Numbered from the stretch's first letter, positions 35,487-44,924 are shown. The stretch: DNA of 64,000 nucleotides from Paraburkholderia sp. C35 (GCF_003121405.1 NZ_QBUY01000045.1:1-64000), one strand, 5' to 3'. Made by a program: numbers and translations. The notes: generated by a model from the letters alone, not told the origin.

Positions 35487-36398
35487 TCACGCGGGCCGTC
35501 GTGCCGCAGCGACCGGTTTTTGCGGACTGCGCCCGCTTTGCAGCAGGAACACGCCGCCGAGAATGCAGGCCATGGCCAGCAGATCGAGCGGGCGGATCGC
35601 TTCGTGTGCGAACAGCACACCCACGCCTAGTGCCACCACGGGCGGAATATACGTGACGCTCGAAGCCGCCAGTGCGCCGAGCCGCTTCACGATGAAGTAG
35701 TACAGGATGTACGCGACGCCTGTCCCGAGCAGTCCAAGTCCAAGCAGGATGCCGATGGCTGCGCGGGCGTCGTTTGCAATATGCGTGATGCCGTGAAAGG
35801 GCGTGACGCAGGCAATCGTCAGCAGCGCAAAGCCGATCTGCCATGTCGATAGCGCGACGGGCGACATGTCGAGCTTCGACAGAAAGCGCCGTGCATAGAC
35901 GAACGAGCATCCCACACTCAGCGATCCCACTGCCATACACGCGACGCCGGCCAGGTTCACGCCGCTCGCCGCGCTGTTCCACGGTCGCGCGATCATCAGC
36001 ACGCCGGCGAAGCCGCAGATGACACCGACAATCATGCGTGCACCCGGCCATTCCTCCCGCAATAAAGCCCATGCGCACACAAACGAGAACAGCGGTATCG
36101 CGCCGCTCAGCATGCCCGCCACGCTAGACGGTAACAGCGAGGCGCCTTTGGCAAACGCGTAGTAATAGAGCGTCGTCGCCAGCAGCGACATGACGATGAA
36201 ATGATGCGCGTGACGCAGCTGCTTCCACGTCAACGCTCGGGTGGCGAGCGCATAAAAAAGCAGCGGCACAAATCCGGACAGCACGCGCAGAAACACGATT
36301 TGCGCAGGCGTGATCCACATGCTGGCCCACTTCATGAAGAGAAAATTGCTGCCCCAGATCATGCCGAGCAATGCGAATGCAACGTAAGCGGGATTCAT
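35487..36398 (-). CDS. EamA/DMT-family transporter
   Basis: 303 residues with ten predicted membrane helices in two EamA repeats (AFALLGMIWGSNFLFMKW at the start; a second repeat from about 150). An exporter of unknown metabolite. The ATG at 36398 matches the family N-terminus (MNPAYVAF); an ATG at 36410 is an alternative. It is divergent from a LysR-family regulator, which may control it. Confidence 0.85.
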   Translation of the reverse strand: MNPAYVAFALLGMIWGSNFLFMKWASMWITPAQIVFLRVLSGFVPLLFYALATRALTWKQLRHAHHFIVMSLLATTLYYYAFAKGASLLPSSVAGMLSGAIPLFSFVCAWALLREEWPGARMIVGVICGFAGVLMIARPWNSAASGVNLAGVACMAVGSLSVGCSFVYARRFLSKLDMSPVALSTWQIGFALLTIACVTPFHGITHIANDARAAIGILLGLGLLGTGVAYILYYFIVKRLGALAASSVTYIPPVVALGVGVLFAHEAIRPLDLLAMACILGGVFLLQSGRSPQKPVAAARRPA

Positions 36399-36499
36399 GG
36401 CGAGTACCATCCAATGCAAGAACGATGCGCCGATTGTGCGGCGCGCGCTAATGCGGTACAAACGATTTGTTCTCGTCGATAGTGCAGAAAATCTATCCC

Positions 36500-37393
36500 A
36501 TGTCTACCATGCCACCCCTGAAAGCGCTGGTTGCATTCGAATCCGCGATGCGTTTGAGCAGTTTTTCTCTAGCCGCCGATGAACTGAGCGTGACGCCGGG
36601 TGCGATCGGCCAGCAGATCCAGAAACTCGAAGCATGGTTAGGCGTCGCGCTGTTCGTGCGTCAGGTGCGCCAGATCGTGCCGACAAACGAAGCGCGTAAC
36701 TACTACGCGCAGATACAGCCCGCGCTTGCGCAGATCACGCACGCGAGCCGGCGCATGCGCGAAGACCAGAGCAAGGGCGTGCGTGTGTCGATGCCGCCCA
36801 GTTACGCGGCCAAATGGTTCGCGCCGCGTATGACGGACTTTCTGATCGCGTATCCGGACATCGCGCTGGAACTGAATACGACCACAGCCATGGTCGATTT
36901 CGAATTGCAGTCCGTGGATCTGGCCGTGCGCTATTTCGACGGCAATGCGCCCGATCTCGATGTGCAACTGCTGCATGCCGACGAAGCCCGCGTGTATTGC
37001 AGCCCGTCGTATGCGCGGCGCCTGAAGCTGAAAACGCCCGACGATCTGCAGCGGGCCACGTTACTGCACAACACGTTGCATCCGCACTGGACAACGTGGC
37101 TCAAGAAGTTCGCGCGGCTAACGGCGCGTCAGATCGACGGCATTGCGGGCATTCACTTCGACCAGTCGCTGATGGCGATCGAGGCAGCGGTGCGCGGGCA
37201 GGGCGTCGTGCTGACAAGCGCCGTGTTGACGGAAGCGGAGTTGGCGGCGAAGTCGCTGATCGATCCGTTCGGGCTCAGTCTGCCTTTGAAAACCGCGTAT
37301 TACGTGGTGCATCCGAAATCGATGGAACTGAAGCCGGGCGCGGCGACCTTGAAGACATGGTTCATCGATGAAAAAACGAAAACGCCCGCGTAG
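36500..37393 (+). CDS. LysR-family regulator, GcvA-like
   Basis: 297 residues. N-terminal helix-turn-helix (about 5-65; FESAMRLSSFSLAADELSVTPGAIGQQIQKLEAWLG) and an effector domain (about 90-290) similar to GcvA-type regulators. Divergent from the EamA exporter, the classic arrangement for a regulator and its target; the 101 bp between them would hold both promoters. The last codons overlap the terminator of the convergent lut operon. Confidence 0.9.
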   Translation: MSTMPPLKALVAFESAMRLSSFSLAADELSVTPGAIGQQIQKLEAWLGVALFVRQVRQIVPTNEARNYYAQIQPALAQITHASRRMREDQSKGVRVSMPPSYAAKWFAPRMTDFLIAYPDIALELNTTTAMVDFELQSVDLAVRYFDGNAPDLDVQLLHADEARVYCSPSYARRLKLKTPDDLQRATLLHNTLHPHWTTWLKKFARLTARQIDGIAGIHFDQSLMAIEAAVRGQGVVLTSAVLTEAELAAKSLIDPFGLSLPLKTAYYVVHPKSMELKPGAATLKTWFIDEKTKTPA

Positions 37394-37404
37394 AAGCGGG
37401 CGTT
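37368..37404 (-). terminator. Terminator of the lut operon, inside the end of the LysR gene
   Basis: AACGCCCGC (37381-37389) pairs with GCGGGCGTT (37396-37404) around a 6-base loop that contains the LysR stop region. On the minus strand a T-rich run follows (37380 down to about 37371). It lies 49 bases past the lutB stop. Confidence 0.8.
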
Positions 37405-37452
37405 CGTGCATCACGCTGCGTCGCTCTAGCCGACGCCCGGCGGCTGAAAACG

Positions 37453-38898
37453 CTATTCAGGCTGCCCGCGCTCGCGCATCAGGTCATGCAGACTGCGCGC
37501 GGCAGGCTTCAGCGGTTCGCGATGCTGGGTCCAACCCATCTGGTTCTTCGGCGCAAACCCGCGCAGGCGCGTAGCGGCCCAGCGCAGCATGCGGTAAGCA
37601 CGTGGATGTGCAAACGCGCCACTCCAGAAGCGCCACACGAACTGCTCTTCGCGGCTGAACTTTGCGCCTTGTCCGCGCAACGGATGCGCGACCACTTCGT
37701 TCGGATCGCGATTGGCTTCCGTGCGCAGCCGCACCAGCAGTTCGGGAATCGGAATGCGCACAGGGCAGACTTCACCGCATGCACCGCACAGGCTCGATGC
37801 CGTCGGCAAATCCGCCGTTTCTTCGAGACCGAGCAGATGCGGCGAGATGATCTTGCCGATCGGACCCGGATACGTCGTGCCGTACGCATGTCCGCCGATA
37901 CGCGTGTACACCGGGCAATGGTTCATGCACGCGCCGCAACGGATGCATTGCAGCGTCGCGCGCAGTTGCTCGTCCGCATAAGCCTGCGTGCGGCCGTTAT
38001 CGAGTAGCACGACGTGCATTTCGCGTGGACCGTCGCGCTCGCCTTCGCGGCGCGGGCCAGTGATCAGGTTGAAGTACGTGGTGATCGCCTGGCCCGTTGC
38101 AGAGCGCGTCAACAGGCTGGAAAGCGGCACGATGTGCGAGAGCTTCTCGACCACTTTCTCCATGCCCATGATCGCGATATGCACGTCGGGAACGGTGGTC
38201 GACAGACGTCCATTCCCTTCGTTTTCGACCAGCCACAAGGTGCCCGTATCGGCGGCCGCGAAGTTGACGCCCGACAGGCCAATGTCGGCATCGACGAATG
38301 CGCGGCGCAGCGCGCGGCGGCCTGGCTGGATCAGTTCGTCGACGTCTTCCGTATAGCGCGTATCGGGAATGTGCTGCTCGAACAGTTCGCCGATATCGGC
38401 CTTCGTCTTGTGGATCGCGGGCATCACGATATGCGACGGCTTCTCGTGCGCGAGTTGCACGATGTACTCGCCCATATCCGATTCGATGCAGTCGATGCCG
38501 CGCGCTTCCAGATAATGGTTGAGCTCGATCTCCTCGCTGGCCATCGACTTGCCCTTGATCACACGCTTTGCCTCACGCGCCTGCGCAATGCCGTGAATGA
38601 TCGCGTTCGCGTCAGCGGCCGTTTCGGCCCAGTGCACATGGACGCCGCGCGCCGTGAGCTTCTCTTCGAGTTGCACGAGCAGATCGGGCAGACGCGACAA
38701 CGCGTGACGGCGCACGGCTTCGCCGAGATCGCGCAGACGCTGCAATTCGTCTTCGTCGGGAAACTGCGTGCGACGTTTGGTCTGCAGAAAATCCATCGCG
38801 CCGCGAAAGCTGTTGCGCAGTTTCGGATCGTCGAGTGCGGCGCGTGCGCGTGCCTTGAAATCCTGCGAGGGCACGAAGTGCATCGGCGTGGCGTTCAT
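37453..38898 (-). CDS. lutB: Lactate utilization iron-sulfur protein LutB
   Basis: 481 residues. The N-terminal two thirds are the LUD domain (IKGKSMASEEIELNHYLE, ESDMGEYIVQL). It is followed by two [4Fe-4S] motifs, CIRCGACMNHCP and CGACGEVCP, and a C-terminal DUF3390-type region. LutABC together oxidise L-lactate to pyruvate in the cytoplasm. Third gene of the operon; its start overlaps the lutC stop by 4 bases. It ends at a terminator shared in space with the convergent LysR gene. Confidence 0.95.
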   Translation of the reverse strand: MNATPMHFVPSQDFKARARAALDDPKLRNSFRGAMDFLQTKRRTQFPDEDELQRLRDLGEAVRRHALSRLPDLLVQLEEKLTARGVHVHWAETAADANAIIHGIAQAREAKRVIKGKSMASEEIELNHYLEARGIDCIESDMGEYIVQLAHEKPSHIVMPAIHKTKADIGELFEQHIPDTRYTEDVDELIQPGRRALRRAFVDADIGLSGVNFAAADTGTLWLVENEGNGRLSTTVPDVHIAIMGMEKVVEKLSHIVPLSSLLTRSATGQAITTYFNLITGPRREGERDGPREMHVVLLDNGRTQAYADEQLRATLQCIRCGACMNHCPVYTRIGGHAYGTTYPGPIGKIISPHLLGLEETADLPTASSLCGACGEVCPVRIPIPELLVRLRTEANRDPNEVVAHPLRGQGAKFSREEQFVWRFWSGAFAHPRAYRMLRWAATRLRGFAPKNQMGWTQHREPLKPAARSLHDLMRERGQPE

Positions 38899-39611
38899 GC
38901 TGCGTCTCCGGGCGTGGCAGTGGCTGCATCGGCTTCATGCTCGACGATCACGACCCACAGTTCACGCGGACCATGTGCGCCGTAAGCAAGCGTCTGCTGG
39001 ATGTCGGATGTTTTCGACGGGCCGGAGATCATCACGAGATTGGTCGGCATGCCTGCCTGCCAGCGCTCTGCTCGCACGGCGGCATGCAGATCGGCATGCA
39101 GCGAATGCGCGTAGACGAGCGCGATATGCAGCGGCGGCACGAGCGACATCGTGCGTGGCGAGCCTGGGTCGGGTACGACGATCAACGTGCCCGTCGCAGC
39201 GAGACCCGAGCGCGCGACGGTAAAGCCGGCATCGATGGTTTCGAACAGATCGGCTTTCCAGTGTTCGATTGGCTGGGCGTAATCGCGCGCGGTCACAGAT
39301 GCGGGCAGCGCCTGTTGCAAAGCGGTGCCTTCCGCGCGCGAGGTATCGAGCAGCAGGCGCTTCACGTTGGCCTCGGCCAGCCGTTGCGCGATCAGCGCGG
39401 GCCACGTGCGCTCCGTGGCGCGGAAAACTTCAGCGTGAGAAGCGGTGAGGGCGGCTTGCATCGAATCGATCAGCGCCTGCGTGGGCAACGCAATGCGTCG
39501 ATTGTCGTAGTGCTGGTCGATGCTTGCGTCGAGACGCTGCAGTGCGTCGCTGGGAACAGCAGCGGGCGCCGCAGCCCGCAGGCGTCCGAGCATGCGTTCG
39601 CGTGCGTTCAT
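38895..39611 (-). CDS. lutC: Lactate utilization protein LutC
   Basis: 238 residues, LUD-domain protein of the LutC/YkgG type (INARERMLGRLRAAAP-like start; GLAATGTLIVVPDPGSPRTMSLVPPLHIALV and GPSKTSDIQQTLAYGAHGPRELWVVIV). It carries no iron-sulfur motif, as usual. Middle gene of lutABC, with 4-base overlaps on both sides. GGAGG precedes its start. Confidence 0.95.
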   Translation of the reverse strand: MNARERMLGRLRAAAPAAVPSDALQRLDASIDQHYDNRRIALPTQALIDSMQAALTASHAEVFRATERTWPALIAQRLAEANVKRLLLDTSRAEGTALQQALPASVTARDYAQPIEHWKADLFETIDAGFTVARSGLAATGTLIVVPDPGSPRTMSLVPPLHIALVYAHSLHADLHAAVRAERWQAGMPTNLVMISGPSKTSDIQQTLAYGAHGPRELWVVIVEHEADAATATPGDAA

Positions 39612-40414
39612 CGCTTGCCTCCGTTATCTGGCGTGCGCGTGCCTTGCGTGCGACGCCACAGGAAGCTGGCGATGTGCTCGACTTCGACGGGCGCACCCTG
39701 ATGACGCGCCGCGTGTCCAATGTTCAGCAGGCAGCCGCAATCGGCGGACACGATGCGTTCGCAACCTGTCGCACAGGCCGACGCGATCTTGTCGCGCACC
39801 ATCGCGCCGGAAATGTCAGGGTGCTTCAGCGAGAACGTGCCGCCGAACCCGCAGCATTCCGATTCGCGTTCGTGCTCGATGCGTGTGACGCCCGGCAATG
39901 CATCGACCAGTTCAACGCCATGCACGCGCGTGCCCATTTCGCGCCGCGCGCCGCACGATGTGTGCAGCACGATGCGTTCTTCGGGCGCATCGCTGACGGC
40001 AGGCAGTTCGATGTGCAGCACGCGCAGCAAGAATTCGCTCAGTTCGTAGATGCGCCCGGCGAGCGCCTGCGCTTGTTGCGCCATCGCCGGATCGTCGGCG
40101 AAGAGTTTTGGCCAGTGGTGGCGCATCATGCCCGCGCACGAACCCGACGGCACGATGACGGGCCACGGGTTGGAAAACAGCGCGAGCTGGGCGCGCGCCA
40201 CCTCGCGCGCCTGATCCGGATTGCCGCTGCTGTAGGCAGGCTGCCCGCAGCAGCTTTGCTCCTGAGGAAAATGCACGACGAGGCCTTCGCGTTCGAGCAG
40301 CTTCACCGCGTCGAGTCCGGCTTCGGGCACGAACAGATCGACGAGGCAGGTCGCGAACAGATAGACATCGCGCGGGGCCGCCGGATATTGCCGTTCCTTC
40401 TTATCTCGCTCCAT
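39608..40414 (-). CDS. lutA: Lactate utilization Fe-S oxidoreductase LutA
   Basis: 268 residues from the ATG at 40414, slightly longer than the usual 240-250. It contains two CCG domains: SCCGQPAYSSG in the first half and ECCGFGGTFSLKHPDIS in the second, with an extra HTSCGARREMG. These bind the [4Fe-4S] clusters of the glycolate-oxidase-F-like fold. First gene of lutABC. The start is not firm; no strong ribosome site is seen. A PdhR/LldR-like operator lies about 120 bases upstream. Confidence 0.92.
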   Translation of the reverse strand: MERDKKERQYPAAPRDVYLFATCLVDLFVPEAGLDAVKLLEREGLVVHFPQEQSCCGQPAYSSGNPDQAREVARAQLALFSNPWPVIVPSGSCAGMMRHHWPKLFADDPAMAQQAQALAGRIYELSEFLLRVLHIELPAVSDAPEERIVLHTSCGARREMGTRVHGVELVDALPGVTRIEHERESECCGFGGTFSLKHPDISGAMVRDKIASACATGCERIVSADCGCLLNIGHAARHQGAPVEVEHIASFLWRRTQGTRTPDNGGKR

Positions 40415-40535
40415 CCAGAATGCGTCCGCCTTGTGTGCCGTTTGCCGCAGCGCTACGAGGCATCTCTCAGGGAAGCGGCGGGCGCGGATCGCTTGAATCG
40501 TTGACGCATGATTCCCAAATGTGCGCGACAATACA

Positions 40536-40551
40536 AATTGGTTGGACCACT
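40536..40551. promoter_or_regulatory. GntR/FCD operator in the lut promoter
   Basis: AATTGGTTGGACCACT with the perfect palindrome TGGT-TGG-ACCA (40539-40549). It follows the PdhR/LldR pattern (AATTGGTnnnACCAATT) and lies between lutA and the divergent GntR gene, 31 bases before the latter's start. Confidence 0.8.
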
Positions 40552-40581
40552 AAGGCGCGATGGACACACGAGAGAACCCTC

Positions 40582-41292
40582 ATGGCAACAGGAACAAGAG
40601 AGCGGGGCGCGGTAGAGCGCGTGATGCGCCAGATGGAAACCTCGCTGCTCGACGGCACGTGGCCGCCGGCTTCGCGGCTGCCCGCCGAGCGCGCGCTCGC
40701 GGAGCAGTACGAGGTGTCGCGCAACACGGTACGCGAGGCGATACAGCGGCTCGCGGCACGCGGACTGTTGCAGAGCCGGCGCGGCGCGGGTGTGTTCGCC
40801 ACTGACCAGTTGCGCGCGGGCATCGCGTCGCCGTGGGGCCAACTGGTTGCGGACCACCCGGTACTGCGCGACGACATCCTCGAATTCCGCCGCGTACTGG
40901 AAGGCGCCACCGCCTATTTCGCGGCCATGCGCGCGACGAAGGCGGACGTCAGGCGCATCCAGTCATTGCTGCGCGAACTGGAGCGCTCGCGCGCCTGCGA
41001 TGACAAGAGCAGCGAAGCCGTCGCCGACGCGAAGCTGCACGATGCCATCGCGCTCGCGTCGCACAACACGATGTTCCTGCATCTGCATACGAGCGTGCTG
41101 GGCATGCTGCGCGAGCACATCACGGTCAGCGGCACGGACGTGCGCCTGCAAGGTGCGGAAGAATCGGGGCAATTGCTGATCCAGCATCGCGCGCTGTGCG
41201 ACGCAATCTGCACGCGGCGCCCGGAAGAGGCGCGCACGGCGATGCATGCGCACATTGATTTCGTGCGCAGCATCAGCGAGCGCCACGCCTGA
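40582..41292 (+). CDS. lutR: FCD-domain GntR regulator of the lut genes
   Basis: 236 residues. GntR winged helix (about 8-75: LPAERALAEQYEVSRNTVREAIQRLAARGLL) and an all-helical FCD effector domain (about 95-225) with the metal/ligand residues of the LldR type (FRRVLEGATAYFAAM, KLHDAIALASHN, HRALCDAICTRRPEEARTAMHAHI). Divergent from lutABC; expected to repress it until lactate or a related acid binds. The ATG at 40582 follows GAGAG. Operator palindromes lie on both sides of the gene. Confidence 0.9.
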   Translation: MATGTRERGAVERVMRQMETSLLDGTWPPASRLPAERALAEQYEVSRNTVREAIQRLAARGLLQSRRGAGVFATDQLRAGIASPWGQLVADHPVLRDDILEFRRVLEGATAYFAAMRATKADVRRIQSLLRELERSRACDDKSSEAVADAKLHDAIALASHNTMFLHLHTSVLGMLREHITVSGTDVRLQGAEESGQLLIQHRALCDAICTRRPEEARTAMHAHIDFVRSISERHA

Positions 41293-41328
41293 TTCAGCGC
41301 AAACGCGTTCAAACTGGATCAGCCGAAA

Positions 41329-41343
41329 AGTGGTCCAACCAGA
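41329..41343. promoter_or_regulatory. Second GntR/FCD operator copy beyond lutR
   Basis: TGGTCCAACCA at 41331-41341 is the exact reverse complement of the core in the lut promoter; with the base context, 13 bases (TGGTTGGACCACT) are identical. It lies 37-49 bases past the lutR stop and 27 bases beyond the stop of the convergent chemoreceptor gene. Confidence 0.65.
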
Positions 41344-41369
41344 TCGACCGACGACCGGCTCATACAACA

Positions 41370-42944
41370 TCAAACGGTTTCGGCCACCTGGAATGCATCG
41401 ACCGAGGTCTTGAGCCGTCCAGCCTGTTCCGTCAGCGAATGCGCAGCCGCTGCCGCCTGCTCGACGAGCGCGGCATTCTCCTGCGTGAGGCTGTCCATCT
41501 GCGTGACGGCGAGATTCACCTGATCGATGCCCGCGCTCTGTTCGGCGGCGGCCGCGGCGATTTCCTGCATGACGCCCGTGACGCTCGCAATCGCATCGCG
41601 CGCCTGCTGGATCGTCGTGCCTGTGCGCTCCACGAGGCCCGCGCCGTTGCCGACCTTGTCGACGGCGCGGCTGATCAGTTGCCGCACTTCCTTGGCAGCG
41701 CCCGCGCTGCGATGCGCGAGCGTGCGCACCTCGCCCGCGACCACGGCGAAACCGCGCCCCTGTTCTCCCGCGCGCGCGGCTTCGACCGCCGCGTTCAGCG
41801 CGAGGATATTGGTCTGGAACGCGATGCTTTCGATCACGGCAATCACCTCGACCATCTTCTGCGATTCCAGCGAAATATCGCGCATCGTCGAGACCGCTTC
41901 CCCGACCATCTCACTGCCGTGATTGGCGATCTGCGCGGCGCTTTCTGCCAGTTCGCTCGCGGTGCGCGCGTTCTCGGCCGTTTGCCGCACCATCGACGTC
42001 ATTTCCTCCATGCTCGCCGCCGTTTCCTGCAGCGAAGCGGCCTGATTCTCGGTGCGCGACGACAGGTCCGCATTGCCGCTCGCGATTTCGCGCGCGCCTG
42101 TCGCGACGTTTTCGGCAGCGTGCTTGATGGCGCGGATCGTATCCGTCAGCGTGGCGCGCATGCGGCGCATTTCACGCAGCAGGCTGCGTTCGTCGTTGCG
42201 CTGCGTGTCGATCGACACCGTCAGATCGCCAACGGCAATCGCATTGGCGACGTCCGCCGCATAGCCGGGATCGCCGCCGATCGTGCGCTGGATGCTGCGA
42301 TTGGTGACGGCGACGAGCGCGGCCAGCAACAGCGCAATCGCCACGAACACGCCGCCGATCAGATACAGCGAACGCATGAACGCAGCGTCGATATCGTCGA
42401 CATAGGCACCCGTCGCGATGATCCAGTCCCACGGCGCGTAGCGCACCACATAGCCGATCTTGTCGACGGCTTCGTTCGGCCCGGACGCGGACGCCGGGCG
42501 CGAATGCGGAAACACGTAGTCGACGAAGCCGCCTTGGGGCGCCTGCGCGACCTTGGCGAAGGTCACGTAGTGATGGCGGCCGTCGGCATCGGCGGTGCCG
42601 GAGAGATCCTTGCCGTTCGTCGCGGGCTTGATCGGATGCATGATCATGCGCGGCGTCGAATCGATCACGAGGAAGTAGCCGTCCTCGCCGTAGCGAATGT
42701 CGCGCAAACGGGCGAGCGCTTCCGTGCGCGCATCGGCTTCGCTGAGCTTGCCGCTCCTGGCGAGCGCCGCGTATTCCTCGACCAGCGACAGCCCGACATG
42801 CGCGACGTTCACGAGGTCGTTCTTGCGCTCCTCGATACGCGTCTCGCGCGACAGATACGCCGCCGACACCGACACCAGCAACAACGCAATCAGGCTGACG
42901 ACGAGCGGCAGCCACAGCTTTTGCGTAAAACTCAGCTTCACCAT
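41370..42944 (-). CDS. Methyl-accepting chemotaxis protein with sCache_2 sensor
   Basis: 524 residues. Transmembrane helix 1 (about 10-30), periplasmic single-Cache domain (about 35-185; RDIRYGEDGYFLVIDSTPRMIMHPIKPATNGKDL is the family core), helix 2 (about 190-210), HAMP, then the signalling domain with the conserved hairpin tip (ESIAFQTNILALNAAVEAARAGEQGRGFAVVAGEVR). sCache_2 receptors often detect small carboxylic acids. The gene converges on lutR, so lactate sensing is tempting but unproven. Confidence 0.92.
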   Translation of the reverse strand: MVKLSFTQKLWLPLVVSLIALLLVSVSAAYLSRETRIEERKNDLVNVAHVGLSLVEEYAALARSGKLSEADARTEALARLRDIRYGEDGYFLVIDSTPRMIMHPIKPATNGKDLSGTADADGRHHYVTFAKVAQAPQGGFVDYVFPHSRPASASGPNEAVDKIGYVVRYAPWDWIIATGAYVDDIDAAFMRSLYLIGGVFVAIALLLAALVAVTNRSIQRTIGGDPGYAADVANAIAVGDLTVSIDTQRNDERSLLREMRRMRATLTDTIRAIKHAAENVATGAREIASGNADLSSRTENQAASLQETAASMEEMTSMVRQTAENARTASELAESAAQIANHGSEMVGEAVSTMRDISLESQKMVEVIAVIESIAFQTNILALNAAVEAARAGEQGRGFAVVAGEVRTLAHRSAGAAKEVRQLISRAVDKVGNGAGLVERTGTTIQQARDAIASVTGVMQEIAAAAAEQSAGIDQVNLAVTQMDSLTQENAALVEQAAAAAHSLTEQAGRLKTSVDAFQVAETV

Positions 42945-43091
42945 GCGGACGCCTCTCTACGTGGGCGATATATGAAATGTGGACGCGCCGTGCGTGGATG
43001 CGGCGCGCATGTCTCCACCTGATATATCGACCGTTGTTCCGTGAGCTTGCGTACAGGGAAACCCTGTGATGGATTGTTCGGAGTACGCGAC

Positions 43092-44015
43092 TCAGCGCGC
43101 ATTCAGGCGTGCAGCGAGCGGACCGTCGCGAAAGGCTTCGACGACGAAATCGATGAACACGCGTGTTTTGGCGGGGAGCAGCTTGCGGTTCGGATAGTAG
43201 AGCGTGAGCGGGCTGATTTCCGCGTGCCAGCCGGGCAGGAGCCGCATCAGTTTGCCGCTTTCGAGGTGCGGCGCGGCGTGCGGGGTCGGCAGGAAGGCGA
43301 CGCCGTGACCGGCCATGGCTGCATACGCCATGGCTTCCGGGTCGTCGAAGATGATGCGCGTGCGGCATTCGGCGAGGGCTTCTTCGCCCACCTGATTGCG
43401 CAGGGTCCATGCGCGCAGGCGCCCCGTGCTGCTGGAGCGGCGCATGATGCCGTCCAGTTGCGCGAGATCGGATGGATGCGCGGGCAAGGTCCGGCCTGCC
43501 ATATACGCCGGCGACGCCGCCACGACCACGCAGGGCCGCGCCAGATCGCGCGCGACCACGCCCTGCGTCAATTCGATTCCGCCACCGATGGCGGCATCGA
43601 AGCCGCCCGCGATCAGATCGACCGTGCGGTTATCGAAGTGCCAGTCGGGCACGATGTCGGGATAGCGTTCGAGAAAGCCGCCCAGCAGCGGCACCAGATA
43701 CTCGCGTCCGAACGCGACGGCCATGCTGACCTTCAACACGCCCGACGGCTTGCCGTCATGCTGCGCGGCGCGCGCAAAGGCGTCCTGCAGGCTGGCGAAC
43801 GGGGCGCCCGTGTCGGCCCAGAACTGCTCGCCGCCGGGCGTCATCGTGAGCTTGCGTGTGCTGCGGTGAAACAGCCGCACGCCCAGATGCGCCTCCAGCC
43901 GCGCAACGTTCTTGCTGACGGCGGCAGGCGTGAGTCCCAGCCGCCGCGCCGCGGCAGAAAAGCTGCCCGTTTCGGCCGACTGGATAAACGATTCGATCAG
44001 ATTCAACGCTTCCAT
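43092..44015 (-). CDS. LysR-family regulator
   Basis: 307 residues. N-terminal helix-turn-helix (about 3-60; ETGSFSAAARRLGLTPAAVSKNVARLEAHLGVRLF) and a type 2 periplasmic-binding-like effector domain. Divergent from the SDR gene at 44166, with 150 bp between the starts, so the SDR is the likely target; the region contains several candidate T-N11-A half-sites but none I can single out. Confidence 0.9.
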   Translation of the reverse strand: MEALNLIESFIQSAETGSFSAAARRLGLTPAAVSKNVARLEAHLGVRLFHRSTRKLTMTPGGEQFWADTGAPFASLQDAFARAAQHDGKPSGVLKVSMAVAFGREYLVPLLGGFLERYPDIVPDWHFDNRTVDLIAGGFDAAIGGGIELTQGVVARDLARPCVVVAASPAYMAGRTLPAHPSDLAQLDGIMRRSSSTGRLRAWTLRNQVGEEALAECRTRIIFDDPEAMAYAAMAGHGVAFLPTPHAAPHLESGKLMRLLPGWHAEISPLTLYYPNRKLLPAKTRVFIDFVVEAFRDGPLAARLNAR

Positions 44016-44165
44016 GTGGCGTCCGTGGCGGCTGTTCTGGCGACTGGATGCGTATTCCAGCTTATACCATTGGTTGAAACTGCTAGTACTGATTCGATCC
44101 TACCGGGAAGGTAATCGGTTGGCCATACTGACATCACTTCTTCAACACACCCACTGGAGCACAGC

Positions 44166-44909
44166 ATGAACACGAATCTGCAAGGTAAGGTTGCTTTCGT
44201 CACGGGCGGCGCACGCGGCATCGGTGCAGCGGTGGTTCGCCGGCTCGCCAGCGAGGGCGCGACGGTGGCTTTCACCTACAACAGCTCGGCGGCGGGCGCG
44301 AACGAACTGGTTGCCAGCATCGACAAGGCGGGCGGCCGTGCCGTGGCCGTGAAGGCCGATGTCGCCGATGCCGCAGCACTCACCAACGCGATCAACGAAA
44401 CGGCACGTCAGCTCGGCAAGATCGACATTCTTGTCAACAACGCCGGCGTGCTGCGCCTCGGCACACTCGACGTGTTCTCGCTCGAAGACTTCGACGCCAC
44501 CGTGCAGGTCAACGTGCGCGCTGTGTTCGTGGCGTCGAAGGCGGTGCTTGCGCACATGGGCCAGGGTGGCCGCATCATCAACATCGGCAGCACGAACGCC
44601 GACCGCATGCCGTTTGCAGGCGGCGCCGTGTACGCGATGAGCAAGTCGGCACTGCAAGGTTTCGTGCAAGGCCTCGCACGCGATCTGGGACCGAAGGGCA
44701 TCACCGTCAATAACGTGCAACCCGGTCCCGTGAACACCGACATGAACCCGGAAACCAGTGACTTCGCAACGTCGCTGCACGGCCTGATGGCGATTCAACG
44801 TCACGGGACACCTGACGAAATCGCGGGCATGGTCGCGTATGTCGCCAGCCCGGAAGCGGCCTTCGTCACGGGCGCAAACCTGATGATCGACGGCGGTTTT
44901 GCAGCCTGA
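44166..44909 (+). CDS. Classical short-chain dehydrogenase/reductase
   Basis: 247 residues, FabG-like size. Cofactor motif TGGARGIG (about 14-21), NNAG at about 94-97, catalytic Ser (IGSTNADRM) and YAMSK. It reduces a ketone or oxidises an alcohol with NAD(P); the substrate is unknown. GGAG precedes the ATG. Divergent from a LysR regulator, followed by a large hairpin. Confidence 0.9.
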   Translation: MNTNLQGKVAFVTGGARGIGAAVVRRLASEGATVAFTYNSSAAGANELVASIDKAGGRAVAVKADVADAAALTNAINETARQLGKIDILVNNAGVLRLGTLDVFSLEDFDATVQVNVRAVFVASKAVLAHMGQGGRIINIGSTNADRMPFAGGAVYAMSKSALQGFVQGLARDLGPKGITVNNVQPGPVNTDMNPETSDFATSLHGLMAIQRHGTPDEIAGMVAYVASPEAAFVTGANLMIDGGFAA

Positions 44910-44924
44910 GCATCGCGTCTGCGC

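Noticed and set aside
33533..35620. 695-codon minus-strand frame across the receptor and piuC
   Set aside because: It spans two well-defined genes on the other strand and has no recognisable motif.
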